Shown in pieces: positions 47,034-55,329 of a stretch of DNA of 64,000 nt. Made by a program: the position numbers and the translations under genes. Position 1 is the stretch's first letter, and every line of letters starts with the position of its first letter. Source of the DNA: an uncultured Colwellia sp. (GTDB lineage Bacteria > Pseudomonadota > Gammaproteobacteria > Enterobacterales > Alteromonadaceae); NCBI GenBank assembly GCA_913061475.1, contig CAJXUN010000015.1, positions 21,167 to 85,166 of the forward strand. Reading direction: 5' to 3'. A model generated the notes under the pieces. The model was not told the origin of the DNA. It did no database searches and saw only the letters and a list, made by a program, of their open reading frames with translations.

Positions 47034-47123
47034 AGGGGTATAAAGTGGGGTGTCACTACTAATACCCATATAAATAACCCAATAAAAACAGGTAGATATC
47101 TATCGGATGGGCGGCATGATGTA
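47034..47123 (+). repeat. groEL-tail repeat R5
   Basis: 90 bp. AGGGGTATAAAGTGGGG start, GGGTGT/ATACCC pair (one G-U), TAGATATCTA palindrome as in R3, and an exact groEL tail ATGGGCGGCATGATGTA. Last copy seen; right boundary of the array. Confidence 0.9.
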
Positions 47124-47148
47124 ATTTATGCTTGATTAAATTGCCGCT

Positions 47149-47204
47149 AACGTCGTTGTTTATTCGCTCGCATAGAAAATACTATGCGTCGCTCTAAACG
47201 CCTT
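47149..47204. repeat. imperfect palindrome, copy 2
   Basis: Shares with 39613-39666 the order CGTTGTT-TTCGCTC-(CG or GC)TA...TACG-like...AACGCC, with an inner perfect arm GCATAG/CTATGC. Occupies the same place, between R5 and its terminator. Confidence 0.55.
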
Positions 47205-47260
47205 GTTAGTGAAAATTTACTCGGCGCATAAATAGCATTGCTGTTTATAGCTCAACATTG

Positions 47261-47293
47261 AAAAAGCCCGAATAGCAATATTTGGGCTTTTTT
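47261..47293 (+). terminator. copy of the groEL terminator after R5
   Basis: AAAAAGCCCGAATAGCAATA then TTTGGGCTTTTTT. Same stem as the groEL terminator with two changes. This may be the original groEL flank displaced by the inserted modules. Confidence 0.8.
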
Positions 47294-47354
47294 ATTGGCA
47301 ATAAATTAATATTCACTTTCGAAGTTAGCTAGATAGCAGTTATTATAGATAGGA

Positions 47355-48341
47355 TTAACTCAGTTTCTTTATCCGTTTTTTAACTTGTTCTTGAAGAACC
47401 TTGTCGGAAGATTCCTGACCAAGACTTCTATATAGCATTATTGCCTTTGATTTTTGCCCCTGAGCTTCAACGATATTTGCTAGCCTAAACTTAGCCCAAT
47501 CTTTTGATGGCATGGAAGGGGAAATTACCGCTTCGTTAAGATATTGAGTCATTGCCTTTTCACCTTCATGAAAGTTGCTGTTGCTAAATAGACTTGTTCG
47601 ACCAACTTGAAAGAAAGCACTATATTTTGCATCACGTTGTTTATCTGTAGCGGTTGCCATATTTGTCGCCTGTCGAAAATAAGTTAAGGCCTCATTAAAA
47701 TTTTCTTGTTCTTGGTAGTAAATACCCAATTGATAATATAACTCCGGTTCATCGACAAATCTTTGCAGCGCATTACTTAATTCATCATTAAATTTATTAT
47801 CGCTGCCCATTTTTCCATAAACGTGTATCAGGGCCGTTGTACCAGATAAAGCATCCACTTCCTTTAATTCTTGGCTGTGTTTCAATGCTTCATCGATATC
47901 ACCTCCGAGTATACTTGGCGCGTTGATATGAAACTGGATGAGCGCACGACGATATTTGCTATTTGTTGGCGCTAACTCAACAGCTGCAGTAAAGGCTTTT
48001 TTAACTTTTTTAATATATCCCGACAGAGAAAAAATACCTGCTGACTCAGCTTTCTTGGCCATAATTTCTGCATAGGAAAATTGCACGTTTGCATCTTTAG
48101 CATTTAACTCAATCGCTTTTTCTATGTGCTGCTCGGCATCGTCTAATTTACCGATGTCTAAGGCGTTTAGTGCAAGATAACGATACTTTTGCGCATTGTT
48201 ATCATTTTGTTGTGATAGTAAGTTATTAGCTAATGGCAAGTTGCCTTTTTTAAAGTCAGCGTTTGTCTGTTCTAAATTGACAGTACTGGCATGCAAAGGA
48301 TTGCTTAGAGCGTATATCAGTATTAAGGTTAGCTTTTTCAT
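47355..48341 (-). CDS. exported tetratricopeptide-repeat protein
   Basis: 328 residues with a signal peptide (ILIYALSNPLHA) and at least four TPR-like units, for example GKLDDAEQHIEKAIELNAKDANV, KKAFTAAVELAPTNSK and ENFNEALTYFRQATNMA. TPR proteins scaffold other proteins, so the function cannot be told from sequence. Lies just outside the repeat array on the opposite strand, 61 bp after the last terminator copy. Confidence 0.8.
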   Translation of the reverse strand: MKKLTLILIYALSNPLHASTVNLEQTNADFKKGNLPLANNLLSQQNDNNAQKYRYLALNALDIGKLDDAEQHIEKAIELNAKDANVQFSYAEIMAKKAESAGIFSLSGYIKKVKKAFTAAVELAPTNSKYRRALIQFHINAPSILGGDIDEALKHSQELKEVDALSGTTALIHVYGKMGSDNKFNDELSNALQRFVDEPELYYQLGIYYQEQENFNEALTYFRQATNMATATDKQRDAKYSAFFQVGRTSLFSNSNFHEGEKAMTQYLNEAVISPSMPSKDWAKFRLANIVEAQGQKSKAIMLYRSLGQESSDKVLQEQVKKRIKKLS

Positions 48342-48445
48342 TTATATATTCATCACTTTTATATTTTTAATTTTATCTAGGTTGAGCGTTCATTTGGTGT
48401 GAAAAATCACCAGTCGCCGCAAGCTTGAGTTATGATGTTGATTAC

Positions 48446-48916
48446 TCAAGTTTGCGTTGTTGGCCACTTCCATGCATACCAAGCAATAGCCATTGAGATT
48501 AAAACTTCTATTACGGTTAAAAATAGATAAAACACCCAAGTTTCTGCCAAATTAGTCGCGATCAGAATAATGATATAAAGCGTGCTGAGTGTGATATTTA
48601 ACCAACGATTCAGCTTAGGCTTTAACACTAAGGTGAAAAATATCATGACACTTGGCATTGCCATCAACAATGCAATGGCAAAAAACTCTAATTGAGTTTC
48701 AGTGGTTGCTTTTACTTCTATTGCTTTTGCGATAATGCCAGGAACATAAACTTGTATATAGTCGCCATAGACGTAACAAAACATCACAGCAATCCAAAGC
48801 GCTGAAATTTTCAGTTTGACGTTTATTTGAAAGTCTTCAAAAACTTTTGCGGTATTAATGCTGACGTTACTAGTATTTACGGCACCCGTATTTTCTTTGT
48901 TACTGATTGCATTCAT
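48446..48916 (-). CDS. DUF6326-like four-helix membrane protein
   Basis: 156 residues from the ATG at 48916, chosen because GGAG precedes it. A hydrophilic N-terminus leads into four hydrophobic segments, the first with WIAVMFCYVYGDYIQVYVPG. That phrase is typical of a family labelled DUF6326, whose function is unknown. Divergent from an AraC-type regulator that may control it. The family call is from memory. Confidence 0.65.
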   Translation of the reverse strand: MNAISNKENTGAVNTSNVSINTAKVFEDFQINVKLKISALWIAVMFCYVYGDYIQVYVPGIIAKAIEVKATTETQLEFFAIALLMAMPSVMIFFTLVLKPKLNRWLNITLSTLYIIILIATNLAETWVFYLFLTVIEVLISMAIAWYAWKWPTTQT

Positions 48917-49145
48917 TGATAACTCCGTTAAATATATTTTTATTAAACCCAATGCACGGGAAAAGTCGAAGGATTAAAAATCCATTGCTGTTTTGAATTA
49001 AAAGAATATATTTTCTAATGGCTTATGTCGTCCTAGACTAAAAGCACGGACACTTTTTCGTATGGTGTAAGTGGAAAGTGGCGTAGAATAAGCTACTTAA
49101 AGTGTTAAATAATCACCGCTGCATAAAGTATAAAAAGGATTTGAT

Positions 49146-50345
49146 TTGACCGACCCTATAGTAATGACCCTTAATATGATTATGCTAGGGCAAATACTGC
49201 TAAGTATTCCCGTACTTCTGATCAGAGCGAAAACGTCGATAATATGTTTACCATTATCAGTCTTTTTACTTGCTAGTGGTCTGCTGGCAATGATACCTAT
49301 TGTGAGCGTTCAATTTCCTAATTGGTATCAATTTTATAGCGCATTAGTCTTTCCTGCGCTTTTTACATTGTGTCCTGCATTATGGTTTTATGTTGAAGGA
49401 ATCACGGCAGATAATACTTGGAAATTTAACTCAAAACACCTTCGTCATTTTATTTTGTTATGGCCTGCACTATTAATCAGCATACTGATGTTGCTGTTGC
49501 CAAATGACATACATACCGCAATATTTATTGATGATACCGATGTGGCTGATCCCTTAGTTATTGTTTTGTTAATGAGCTTGTTGGTGATTATTTTGCTCTG
49601 GTTAGGGCAGTGCGTTTATACAATTTTTATTATTACTCGCCGATTAATTAATTATCGGAAACAATTGAAAAACGCATTTGCTAATCATGAAGGTAAAAAA
49701 CTTAACTGGATGAACTGGTTATTATTTGTTGCTATTAGTGCTTGGCTCTTTTCGTTGCTGACATTATTCTCTTCAAGCCTGTTTAATAATCTTTTATTTA
49801 ATACCAGAGCTGAGAGCTTGCTGTCATTATTGTTAATATGGAGCATGGCTCATTTTGGTCTTCAGCAAAAACCGGCTTTTTTTGAATATAGTGATAATAT
49901 TGCCGAGAATATAACCACTCAAAATGACGATGAACAAAATATAGTACTAAGTCCAACAAAAAAGTATCAGCGTTCAGCATTAGATACAGAACAGTCGAAT
50001 CGTATAGCAAAGAAAATAAACGATATAATGAGAGAAGATAAACTCTATCTAGATTCAAGTATATCTCTACAAAAGCTCTCAAGTACTATCGCTATTTCGC
50101 CTAACTATATTTCACAAACGCTTAATGAAACCTTATCCACCAATTTTTTTGATTTTATTAATCAGTGGCGCATTAAAGCGGCTATACCGAAAATATTAGC
50201 GAATGATGATACGGTACTTAATATTGCACTTGAGGTTGGTTTTAATGCCAGATCTTCATTCTATAAAGCGTTTAAACAAGAAACAGGGAAAACGCCAAGT
50301 GAGTTTCGTAAGCTATCTGCTTCCACATTGAAAATAACGTATTAG
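49146..50345 (+). CDS. AraC-family regulator with N-terminal membrane domain
   Basis: 399 residues. Six or seven hydrophobic segments fill the first 240 residues, then a cytoplasmic AraC HTH (about 295-395) with ISLQKLSSTIAISPNYISQTLNE and VLNIALEVGFNARSSFYKAFKQETGKTPSEFR. A TTG start is used: AAGGA lies eight bases before it, and no ATG with a good site is near. The membrane domain suggests a signal from the membrane or an external molecule. The likely target is the divergent DUF6326-like gene. Confidence 0.88.
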   Translation: MTDPIVMTLNMIMLGQILLSIPVLLIRAKTSIICLPLSVFLLASGLLAMIPIVSVQFPNWYQFYSALVFPALFTLCPALWFYVEGITADNTWKFNSKHLRHFILLWPALLISILMLLLPNDIHTAIFIDDTDVADPLVIVLLMSLLVIILLWLGQCVYTIFIITRRLINYRKQLKNAFANHEGKKLNWMNWLLFVAISAWLFSLLTLFSSSLFNNLLFNTRAESLLSLLLIWSMAHFGLQQKPAFFEYSDNIAENITTQNDDEQNIVLSPTKKYQRSALDTEQSNRIAKKINDIMREDKLYLDSSISLQKLSSTIAISPNYISQTLNETLSTNFFDFINQWRIKAAIPKILANDDTVLNIALEVGFNARSSFYKAFKQETGKTPSEFRKLSASTLKITY

Positions 50346-50691
50346 GCCCCGCCATTAACCTATAAGAGCTAGCTAGTCTTTGGGGTAAAAGTAAGTAAGT
50401 CTCGGCAATTATATAATCGCTTTGTTATGAGGTGGCAGGAAGTATAAGCGATGTAATGCAATGAGAGATTAAAATCTGGCATCAATCGTTAACAACGCGT
50501 TTCGACATCTTATGATTTTACTGCAATTCAAAGGTTCGTTTGAGTAGTAAATTCGCTGGGCGATAAATAGCACTAGCTACTTGACGCTTAATTAAAAAAA
50601 ACTGCTTCGGCAGTTTTTTTGTTTAATGTTTCAAATCTAAGTGAATTGCCTTACCAAAATCAACGCAAAATAAGCACATTAAATTCAGACT
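50346..50691. other. non-coding gap with a bidirectional terminator
   Basis: A strong hairpin at 50594-50620 (AAAAAACTGC, UUCG tetraloop, GCAGTTTTTTT) terminates transcription from both the AraC gene and the convergent PDZ operon. Nothing else recognisable; no groEL-tail repeat here. Confidence 0.8.
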
Positions 50692-51030
50692 CTACATCAG
50701 TTCGATATCTACTGAATAACTCTTGCCATTAGGCTGCTTAAACTGAAAGTTAACAATAGTCCCAATAGGCTGTGATATATATTCTTTAGCAATAGAAGCC
50801 GGGCAACTTGGAATTTCGCAACCGGCAACTGCGAGTAATTGATCGCCAACCTTTACTCCTTTAGATTCAGCGATAGAACCACTACGCACAGACTTTACTG
50901 TCGCCTGCTTTACCTCAGGTGAAAAAAAACCTTTTACAATAACATCTAATTTGAAGCCAGTATCACGCTTTTCAGCCGCTAAACTTGCATTCGAAAGTAG
51001 AATAAAAAATAAAAACATATATCTAAACAT
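50692..51030 (-). CDS. exported PDZ-domain protein, last gene of the putative RiPP operon
   Basis: 112 residues from the ATG at 51030, which has GGAG upstream and starts a clear signal peptide (YMFLFFILLSNASLAA). An in-frame start 28 codons earlier has no ribosome binding site. The rest is one PDZ domain (SGSIAESKGVKVGDQLLAVAGCEI). PDZ domains bind peptide C-termini, so it could hold the product or a protease outside the membrane. It lies 111 bp downstream of the acyltransferase gene on the same strand. Confidence 0.75.
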   Translation of the reverse strand: MFRYMFLFFILLSNASLAAEKRDTGFKLDVIVKGFFSPEVKQATVKSVRSGSIAESKGVKVGDQLLAVAGCEIPSCPASIAKEYISQPIGTIVNFQFKQPNGKSYSVDIELM

Positions 51031-51141
51031 ATAAACTCCAATATTATCTATCATAGCCCTGAATGTTGATACAGCGCTAAACTCAATATATAAATCAATG
51101 TGATACCCAAACATTGATTATGAAAAATCTCATAACGTGAA

Positions 51142-52116
51142 TTAATTTAAATCGATACCTCTCATATTTGACTTTAATGCGCTTTCAATTGATGAATAAT
51201 CAAGTTGTAGACTTTTTGCCAGTGCCATTATTTTGTGTTTACTGCTTGGAAAATTAATGTGTTCAGGTAGAGGTAAACCTAATCGGCCATCTAATTGTCG
51301 AAGATAAATCCAGTGCTCCGGCGCTAATCTTAATTGCTGTTCAATAGATTTGAATAAGAGACTCGTTAGGTTATATACATCTTGCTCTGCGTCGCTTGAT
51401 TTTGGAAATTTGAATGGTTTATGTAAAATACATTTAACGCCTCCGTGGTTATCCGGAACACAGTACGCTTGCATAATTAAAGCATTTGTTTTCAGCGCTA
51501 AAAATGCAGTGCCTGCCATCGCTGTGGTGAAGTGACCAAAAAAAGGAATTGAAATTGATTGCCCAGATAAATCAAATACATCAGGCATCATAGTTAATAT
51601 TTGCTTTTTCTTCAGACACTTGATTGCTCTAACTAACCCTCGACTATCATTAAATATTGGGTTAAATCCATCTCCTAAACTACTTAATACGTCTTTATAT
51701 ATGGCTGTTGTCGGGTTCTTCTCTGGTGGATCATAAAACGCATTAACGGTTTTATCGTTACCCATATCTAGTACTGCTTTTAAACATCCCATTGCAAAAG
51801 GGCCGTAATGAGGGGTAACAAAAATCACCGGACCGTCAAATTGATGTGCTTGCTGCCAATATTTTGGATTGTCGACCCAAACTTTAGAAGCGATGAAATC
51901 TTGTAAGGCAGAACGAGAGCTGGATAGGCAGAAGTCATTTAGTTCGTTTACTCTCGCCATAGATTGAAAATGCTGACATATTTTTAAGTAACTGTGATTA
52001 CTGTCAATATGCTGTAAAGCGCGCTGTAGTTGCTTGCGGGTATCTGTATCAATCAATACGCGTTTATAAGAATCACCATGTCGAGAAATGCTCTGAAATA
52101 ACGATGATAATGTCAT
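51142..52116 (-). CDS. LpxL/HtrB-type acyltransferase-like protein in the putative RiPP operon
   Basis: 324 residues. The LpxL-family pattern is seen in VIFVTPHYGPFAMG (His103), MMPDVFDLSGQSISIPFFGHFTTAMAGTAFLALKTNA and APEHWIYLRQL. LpxL enzymes use His-x4-Glu/Asp; here the position five after His103 is Ala, so catalysis may differ or be lost. No N-terminal membrane anchor is seen. Starts by a four-base overlap with the upstream unknown gene. In lipid A synthesis these enzymes transfer fatty acids, but the setting beside a precursor-like peptide suggests peptide acylation. That is inference. Confidence 0.7.
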   Translation of the reverse strand: MTLSSLFQSISRHGDSYKRVLIDTDTRKQLQRALQHIDSNHSYLKICQHFQSMARVNELNDFCLSSSRSALQDFIASKVWVDNPKYWQQAHQFDGPVIFVTPHYGPFAMGCLKAVLDMGNDKTVNAFYDPPEKNPTTAIYKDVLSSLGDGFNPIFNDSRGLVRAIKCLKKKQILTMMPDVFDLSGQSISIPFFGHFTTAMAGTAFLALKTNALIMQAYCVPDNHGGVKCILHKPFKFPKSSDAEQDVYNLTSLLFKSIEQQLRLAPEHWIYLRQLDGRLGLPLPEHINFPSSKHKIMALAKSLQLDYSSIESALKSNMRGIDLN

Positions 52117-52958
52117 CCGTAGCTCCTTTGTAATAATTGCGTTTTCTGGTGTTTTATTTTTTCAAGTGTCGGTTGTAAGTCGCCATCGCTAACCTTAGGT
52201 CGAATATACCTTAACAATGCCTCTAGCTGATTAACTTGTGAGATAAAGCTTTGCTCTAAGTTTTCAACTTTATGGCTTTGTAACCTACTCCAGCTATAAA
52301 TATTAGTGGTTGGGGTTTGATAACTTTGCGCTAAGCGCTGATACATATCATTTATATTGTCCACTAAACTTAATGTGTTATTTGCATCTAGGATATATAG
52401 AGGTATTTTCTGTTTGCGACTAAGTAGCCACGGATATGATGAAAAAATACACCTCTCACCATGGATATCAATTTGGTATTCACTTGTTAAGGTTTTTGGG
52501 TGAAACTCAGGAATACTGACAAATACCTGTATGCCAGCGTTTGATTGCGTGGATAATGTTAGCGCCGCGTGATGACTTATTAATGTTATTCGTGATAGAG
52601 CTATCAGTTTTTGCAAATAGGGTAAGCGCTCCGCTTGCTCTAGGATTAAATAAAAGTGTACTGAACGGTTGCGGTACATTGAAGCGAGCAATTCGATTAA
52701 AGCGTTACTATACGCAGACGTGATAACTCGCCTATGTTCAGATACGGGGTGAGATGCAACTTTTGATAACCCATGTTCGTTGGATGATGGGGGTCGCGTG
52801 GCCTTATCAATACGTCGCATTGCAGCTAAATGCTTAGTACACTCTGCTCCGCTAATACTTGATGTGGTTACTTTGCAAAAACGTTCCTGCTGTTTGTTTT
52901 GCTCTAATAAGTCTGTTTTATCAGTATTATTTAACAGTTTAGATAAAAGGTTCATCAT
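52113..52958 (-). CDS. unknown protein in the putative RiPP operon
   Basis: 281 residues, no signal peptide or clear membrane segment, and no family I recognise. The middle (VHFYLILEQAERLPYLQKLI to KIPLYILDANN) has a spacing loosely like the C-terminal half of LpxL-type acyltransferases, including FSSYPWLLSRKQKIPLYIL where that family has the FFG and helix block; this is weak. The C-terminus is a probable coiled coil (LEQSFISQVNQLEALLRYI). Overlaps its neighbours by four bases on both sides, so it is made in step with the M50 protease and acyltransferase. Confidence 0.6.
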   Translation of the reverse strand: MMNLLSKLLNNTDKTDLLEQNKQQERFCKVTTSSISGAECTKHLAAMRRIDKATRPPSSNEHGLSKVASHPVSEHRRVITSAYSNALIELLASMYRNRSVHFYLILEQAERLPYLQKLIALSRITLISHHAALTLSTQSNAGIQVFVSIPEFHPKTLTSEYQIDIHGERCIFSSYPWLLSRKQKIPLYILDANNTLSLVDNINDMYQRLAQSYQTPTTNIYSWSRLQSHKVENLEQSFISQVNQLEALLRYIRPKVSDGDLQPTLEKIKHQKTQLLQRSYG

Positions 52959-54178
52959 TTATGTCGCGTCTCCAAGTTATCACCTTGAATCAACAGGTTT
53001 TTGATTCGTTTTAAGTAGAAAGATAGTAGCAACACAAAGAGAATTGCCCACATGATGGTTTTTAGTAATGGGAATAATGCGTCTTGCTCAAGCATTAGCG
53101 TAAAGCTCTCAAATAAGCTGTTTCCCTGTATTTGAGAAAAAGCCAATGTAATATCTTGCCCTGTTTGCCATAGTTTTTGACTTAGAAACGTTGCCACATA
53201 GATGAAAAACATTGTTGCCAATATGCTGTAAGGTATTAACAAATAGAGGGCTCTGTCCTGGTTAAAGTTTAATGGCGTACGGTGGAATATTTTATTTTTC
53301 ACACGCACAAGTGCTGTACGCATTTTGTCATGAAGATTGGTAATTCCACTGAGATCACTTAGTAACCAATAACCATCAAATTTGAAAAATGGATTGAGCG
53401 TATGCAGCATAGTAAGGGTAATAGTCCAAGAGAGTACATACGCTAATTGACTCGCGGTGAAATAGGCGTAGCAATCAACGGCAATAATTAAGATAGACTG
53501 AAAATATAACCCTCCGAGATCAACAACCGCTCTTTGTGTTTGTGATAATCGCCATGCTTTGGAAACATCAGCGTAAAAAACTGGGAAGACCAAATAAATG
53601 CCAAAACCGATACCGCCATGGGGGCAGTTATAACGTTGGCAGGCGCTAATATGGCCTAACTCATGAATAAAGTAGCTCAAAAGCATTGCCAATATAAATG
53701 TTGGAATTGCGCCTATTGGTATTCCTAGTGCCGCTGATTGATTGACTTGTGTAAGTAATGAACCATGAATACCTATGAAGGCGATCATGATGATTAAACA
53801 AAACCATTTATTGAACAGCGGGGTTAATAGTGCTGAAACATGACTTAGTAATCGTTCTGGCAACAGTGTCACACTAAAAATAAAAGGGTTTCTTTGAGGG
53901 GGAAGTTCCACATTAGCGAACAGCTCTTTTGGAATGTATTGTTTAGCTAATGCAATAATATCTGCTTCTGATGCGTTACGTTGGGTTGTCGTAAAATAAC
54001 TCTCTACTAGAGATTTATTGGAGTTTTGATATGAAATGAGACTTTCAATCAATGTTTTTACGGAAGCAGAGACAACGTAGTTTATATGCTCACATTGAAT
54101 GAGAAATTGACTGTTCTCGTGTTTGCCGGACGAGATAAACGGACTAATTTGAATGTTTGAATGAAGTTGAATAGGCAT
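52955..54178 (-). CDS. M50-type membrane metalloprotease with PqqD/RRE-like N-terminus
   Basis: 407 residues. The first 90 residues (QFLIQCEHINYVVSASVKTL) look like a PqqD-type RiPP recognition domain. Multiple membrane helices follow, with the site-2 protease zinc site FIHELGH (His172, Glu173, His176) and the third ligand motif LNPFFKFDGYW (about 262-270). Relatives in peptide clusters, such as YydH, act on ribosomal peptides. It lies 56 bp after the precursor-like gene, across a hairpin, and is the first enzyme of the operon. Likely cuts or exports the peptide. Confidence 0.82.
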   Translation of the reverse strand: MPIQLHSNIQISPFISSGKHENSQFLIQCEHINYVVSASVKTLIESLISYQNSNKSLVESYFTTTQRNASEADIIALAKQYIPKELFANVELPPQRNPFIFSVTLLPERLLSHVSALLTPLFNKWFCLIIMIAFIGIHGSLLTQVNQSAALGIPIGAIPTFILAMLLSYFIHELGHISACQRYNCPHGGIGFGIYLVFPVFYADVSKAWRLSQTQRAVVDLGGLYFQSILIIAVDCYAYFTASQLAYVLSWTITLTMLHTLNPFFKFDGYWLLSDLSGITNLHDKMRTALVRVKNKIFHRTPLNFNQDRALYLLIPYSILATMFFIYVATFLSQKLWQTGQDITLAFSQIQGNSLFESFTLMLEQDALFPLLKTIMWAILFVLLLSFYLKRIKNLLIQGDNLETRHK

Positions 54179-54205
54179 ATTGAATTATCAATAGTAGAAA
54201 AAATT

Positions 54206-54226
54206 GAGAGGAGAATTTCTCCTCTC
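54206..54226 (-). terminator. leaky intrinsic terminator between precursor and M50 gene
   Basis: GAGAGGAG, a five-base loop, then CTCCTCTC, a perfect 8-bp stem. On the minus strand it is followed by AATTTTTT. Placed between the precursor-like gene and its operon, it would keep precursor mRNA more abundant than the enzymes. Confidence 0.75.
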
Positions 54227-54234
54227 GCAAGGAA

Positions 54235-54369
54235 TTACCAAGTGACTTTACACTCGCAACTTCCATCAGTCTCAGCGCCGCCATCATCAACGACTGCTTC
54301 CATTTCAAAACGCGCTTCCAATGCTTCTACAGTGTATTCATTATTTATTTCATTGTTATCAAGATTCAT
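54235..54369 (-). CDS. 44-residue RiPP precursor-like peptide
   Basis: Starts at ATG 54369, with AGGAAG upstream, and stops at 54235. The first part (EYTVEALEARFEMEAV) is an acidic amphipathic helix typical of leader peptides. The last 17 residues (DDGGAETDGSCECKVTW) are Gly/Asp-rich with two cysteines (38 and 40) and end in Trp, like a core peptide. No signal peptide. Too short for usual gene calling. The adjacent protease with a PqqD-like domain supports the reading. The exact class is not one I can name. Confidence 0.7.
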   Translation of the reverse strand: MNLDNNEINNEYTVEALEARFEMEAVVDDGGAETDGSCECKVTW

Positions 54370-54796
54370 TTTTTCTTCCTAAATAATAGTTTAAATTGTA
54401 TCGAAACTTCATTGTTTCGACCCATTCATCATTGCATTTGGCATAAGCAAACAACATAGCAAGAATGCGCCAAAACAGGTTCTGGCGGATTATTACTACT
54501 CTCTGTCGCAAACCTATTAAACTTACAAATGAATAAATCAAATGAAAAGTAGGCAATAAAATTTCAGTGCAAAATTTAGTAATTATTCATCCGAAAATGA
54601 CTTAGCTTTATTAAGTAAAAGGTACTGTTAATTGTTTGACTGACAAATTAAGAGGGAGTTATACAAAGGTAAGAAATAAAAAATAATGCTTTTGATAAAT
54701 ATCAGTGCTATTCAAGTCAAAATGAATGTTGCTTTGTATCACTATAGTATTGAGACCTTATATCTTGAGATAAAATATAAGGTCAGCTTTGAATAA
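54370..54796. other. non-coding gap between precursor and regulator genes
   Basis: AT-rich, no gene seen; the minus-strand frame at 54359-54556 lacks a ribosome binding site and is rejected. It must hold the precursor promoter. A hairpin at 54756-54782 (CCTTATAT/ATATAAGG) follows the upstream AraC-type gene. Confidence 0.5.
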
Positions 54797-55309
54797 TTAC
54801 TTTTGTTTCAATAGGTATTCAGAAGGGGTGCAGCCAAAATGTTCTTTAAAGCATTTACAAAAATATGATGGTGATGAAAAACCGCTTTCAAACACCACTC
54901 TTTTTATTTTATGGCTGGCATCAAGGGCTTTAACGGCGTGCTCCAATCGATATTTTTTAATTTCTTTACTCGGTGAAGATTGACATATTAATTTAAACTT
55001 TCGTTGCAGACTTCGAGGGCTGGAATTAACCATAGATGCAAGTTTTTCGGTATTAAAACAAGGATCAGAGTAGTGCTCCAAAATTAATAACATAGCCGCT
55101 TCAATCAATAACAAATCTTTGTCAATTTCCGGAATTAACTCTTTATCATTGACGTTGTTAGTTATTGATATTTGGGGGCTAGCTGTGTACTTGGCTACAT
55201 TATTCGATTCAATGTAGGCCCAATCTGCTTTAGTGAACATTAACTGAAAAAAATTAATAATAATAACGGATATAACACACAACACTACGGCTAGTATTAC
55301 ATTTTCCAT
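54797..55309 (-). CDS. membrane-anchored AraC-family regulator
   Basis: 170 residues. One N-terminal transmembrane segment (ILAVVLCVISVIIINFFQLMF) is followed by a linker and the AraC HTH domain at about 75-168 (FNTEKLASMVNSSPRSLQRKF, ALDASHKIKRVVFESGFSSPSYFCKCFKEHFGCTPSEYL). Single-pass AraC proteins are unusual. It lies directly upstream of the precursor-like gene on the same strand, so it may control it. 20 bp after an XRE-type regulator gene. Confidence 0.82.
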   Translation of the reverse strand: MENVILAVVLCVISVIIINFFQLMFTKADWAYIESNNVAKYTASPQISITNNVNDKELIPEIDKDLLLIEAAMLLILEHYSDPCFNTEKLASMVNSSPRSLQRKFKLICQSSPSKEIKKYRLEHAVKALDASHKIKRVVFESGFSSPSYFCKCFKEHFGCTPSEYLLKQK

Positions 55310-55329
55310 GTCATTTACCTCTTATGCTC

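Noticed and set aside
36010..47123. CRISPR array
   Set aside because: The repeats are about 90 bp and lie 0.1 to 4 kb apart with genes between them; there are no regular short spacers and no cas genes.
54359..54556. 65-codon minus-strand gene upstream of the precursor
   Set aside because: It overlaps the precursor start, lacks a ribosome binding site and has a composition unlike a real protein.
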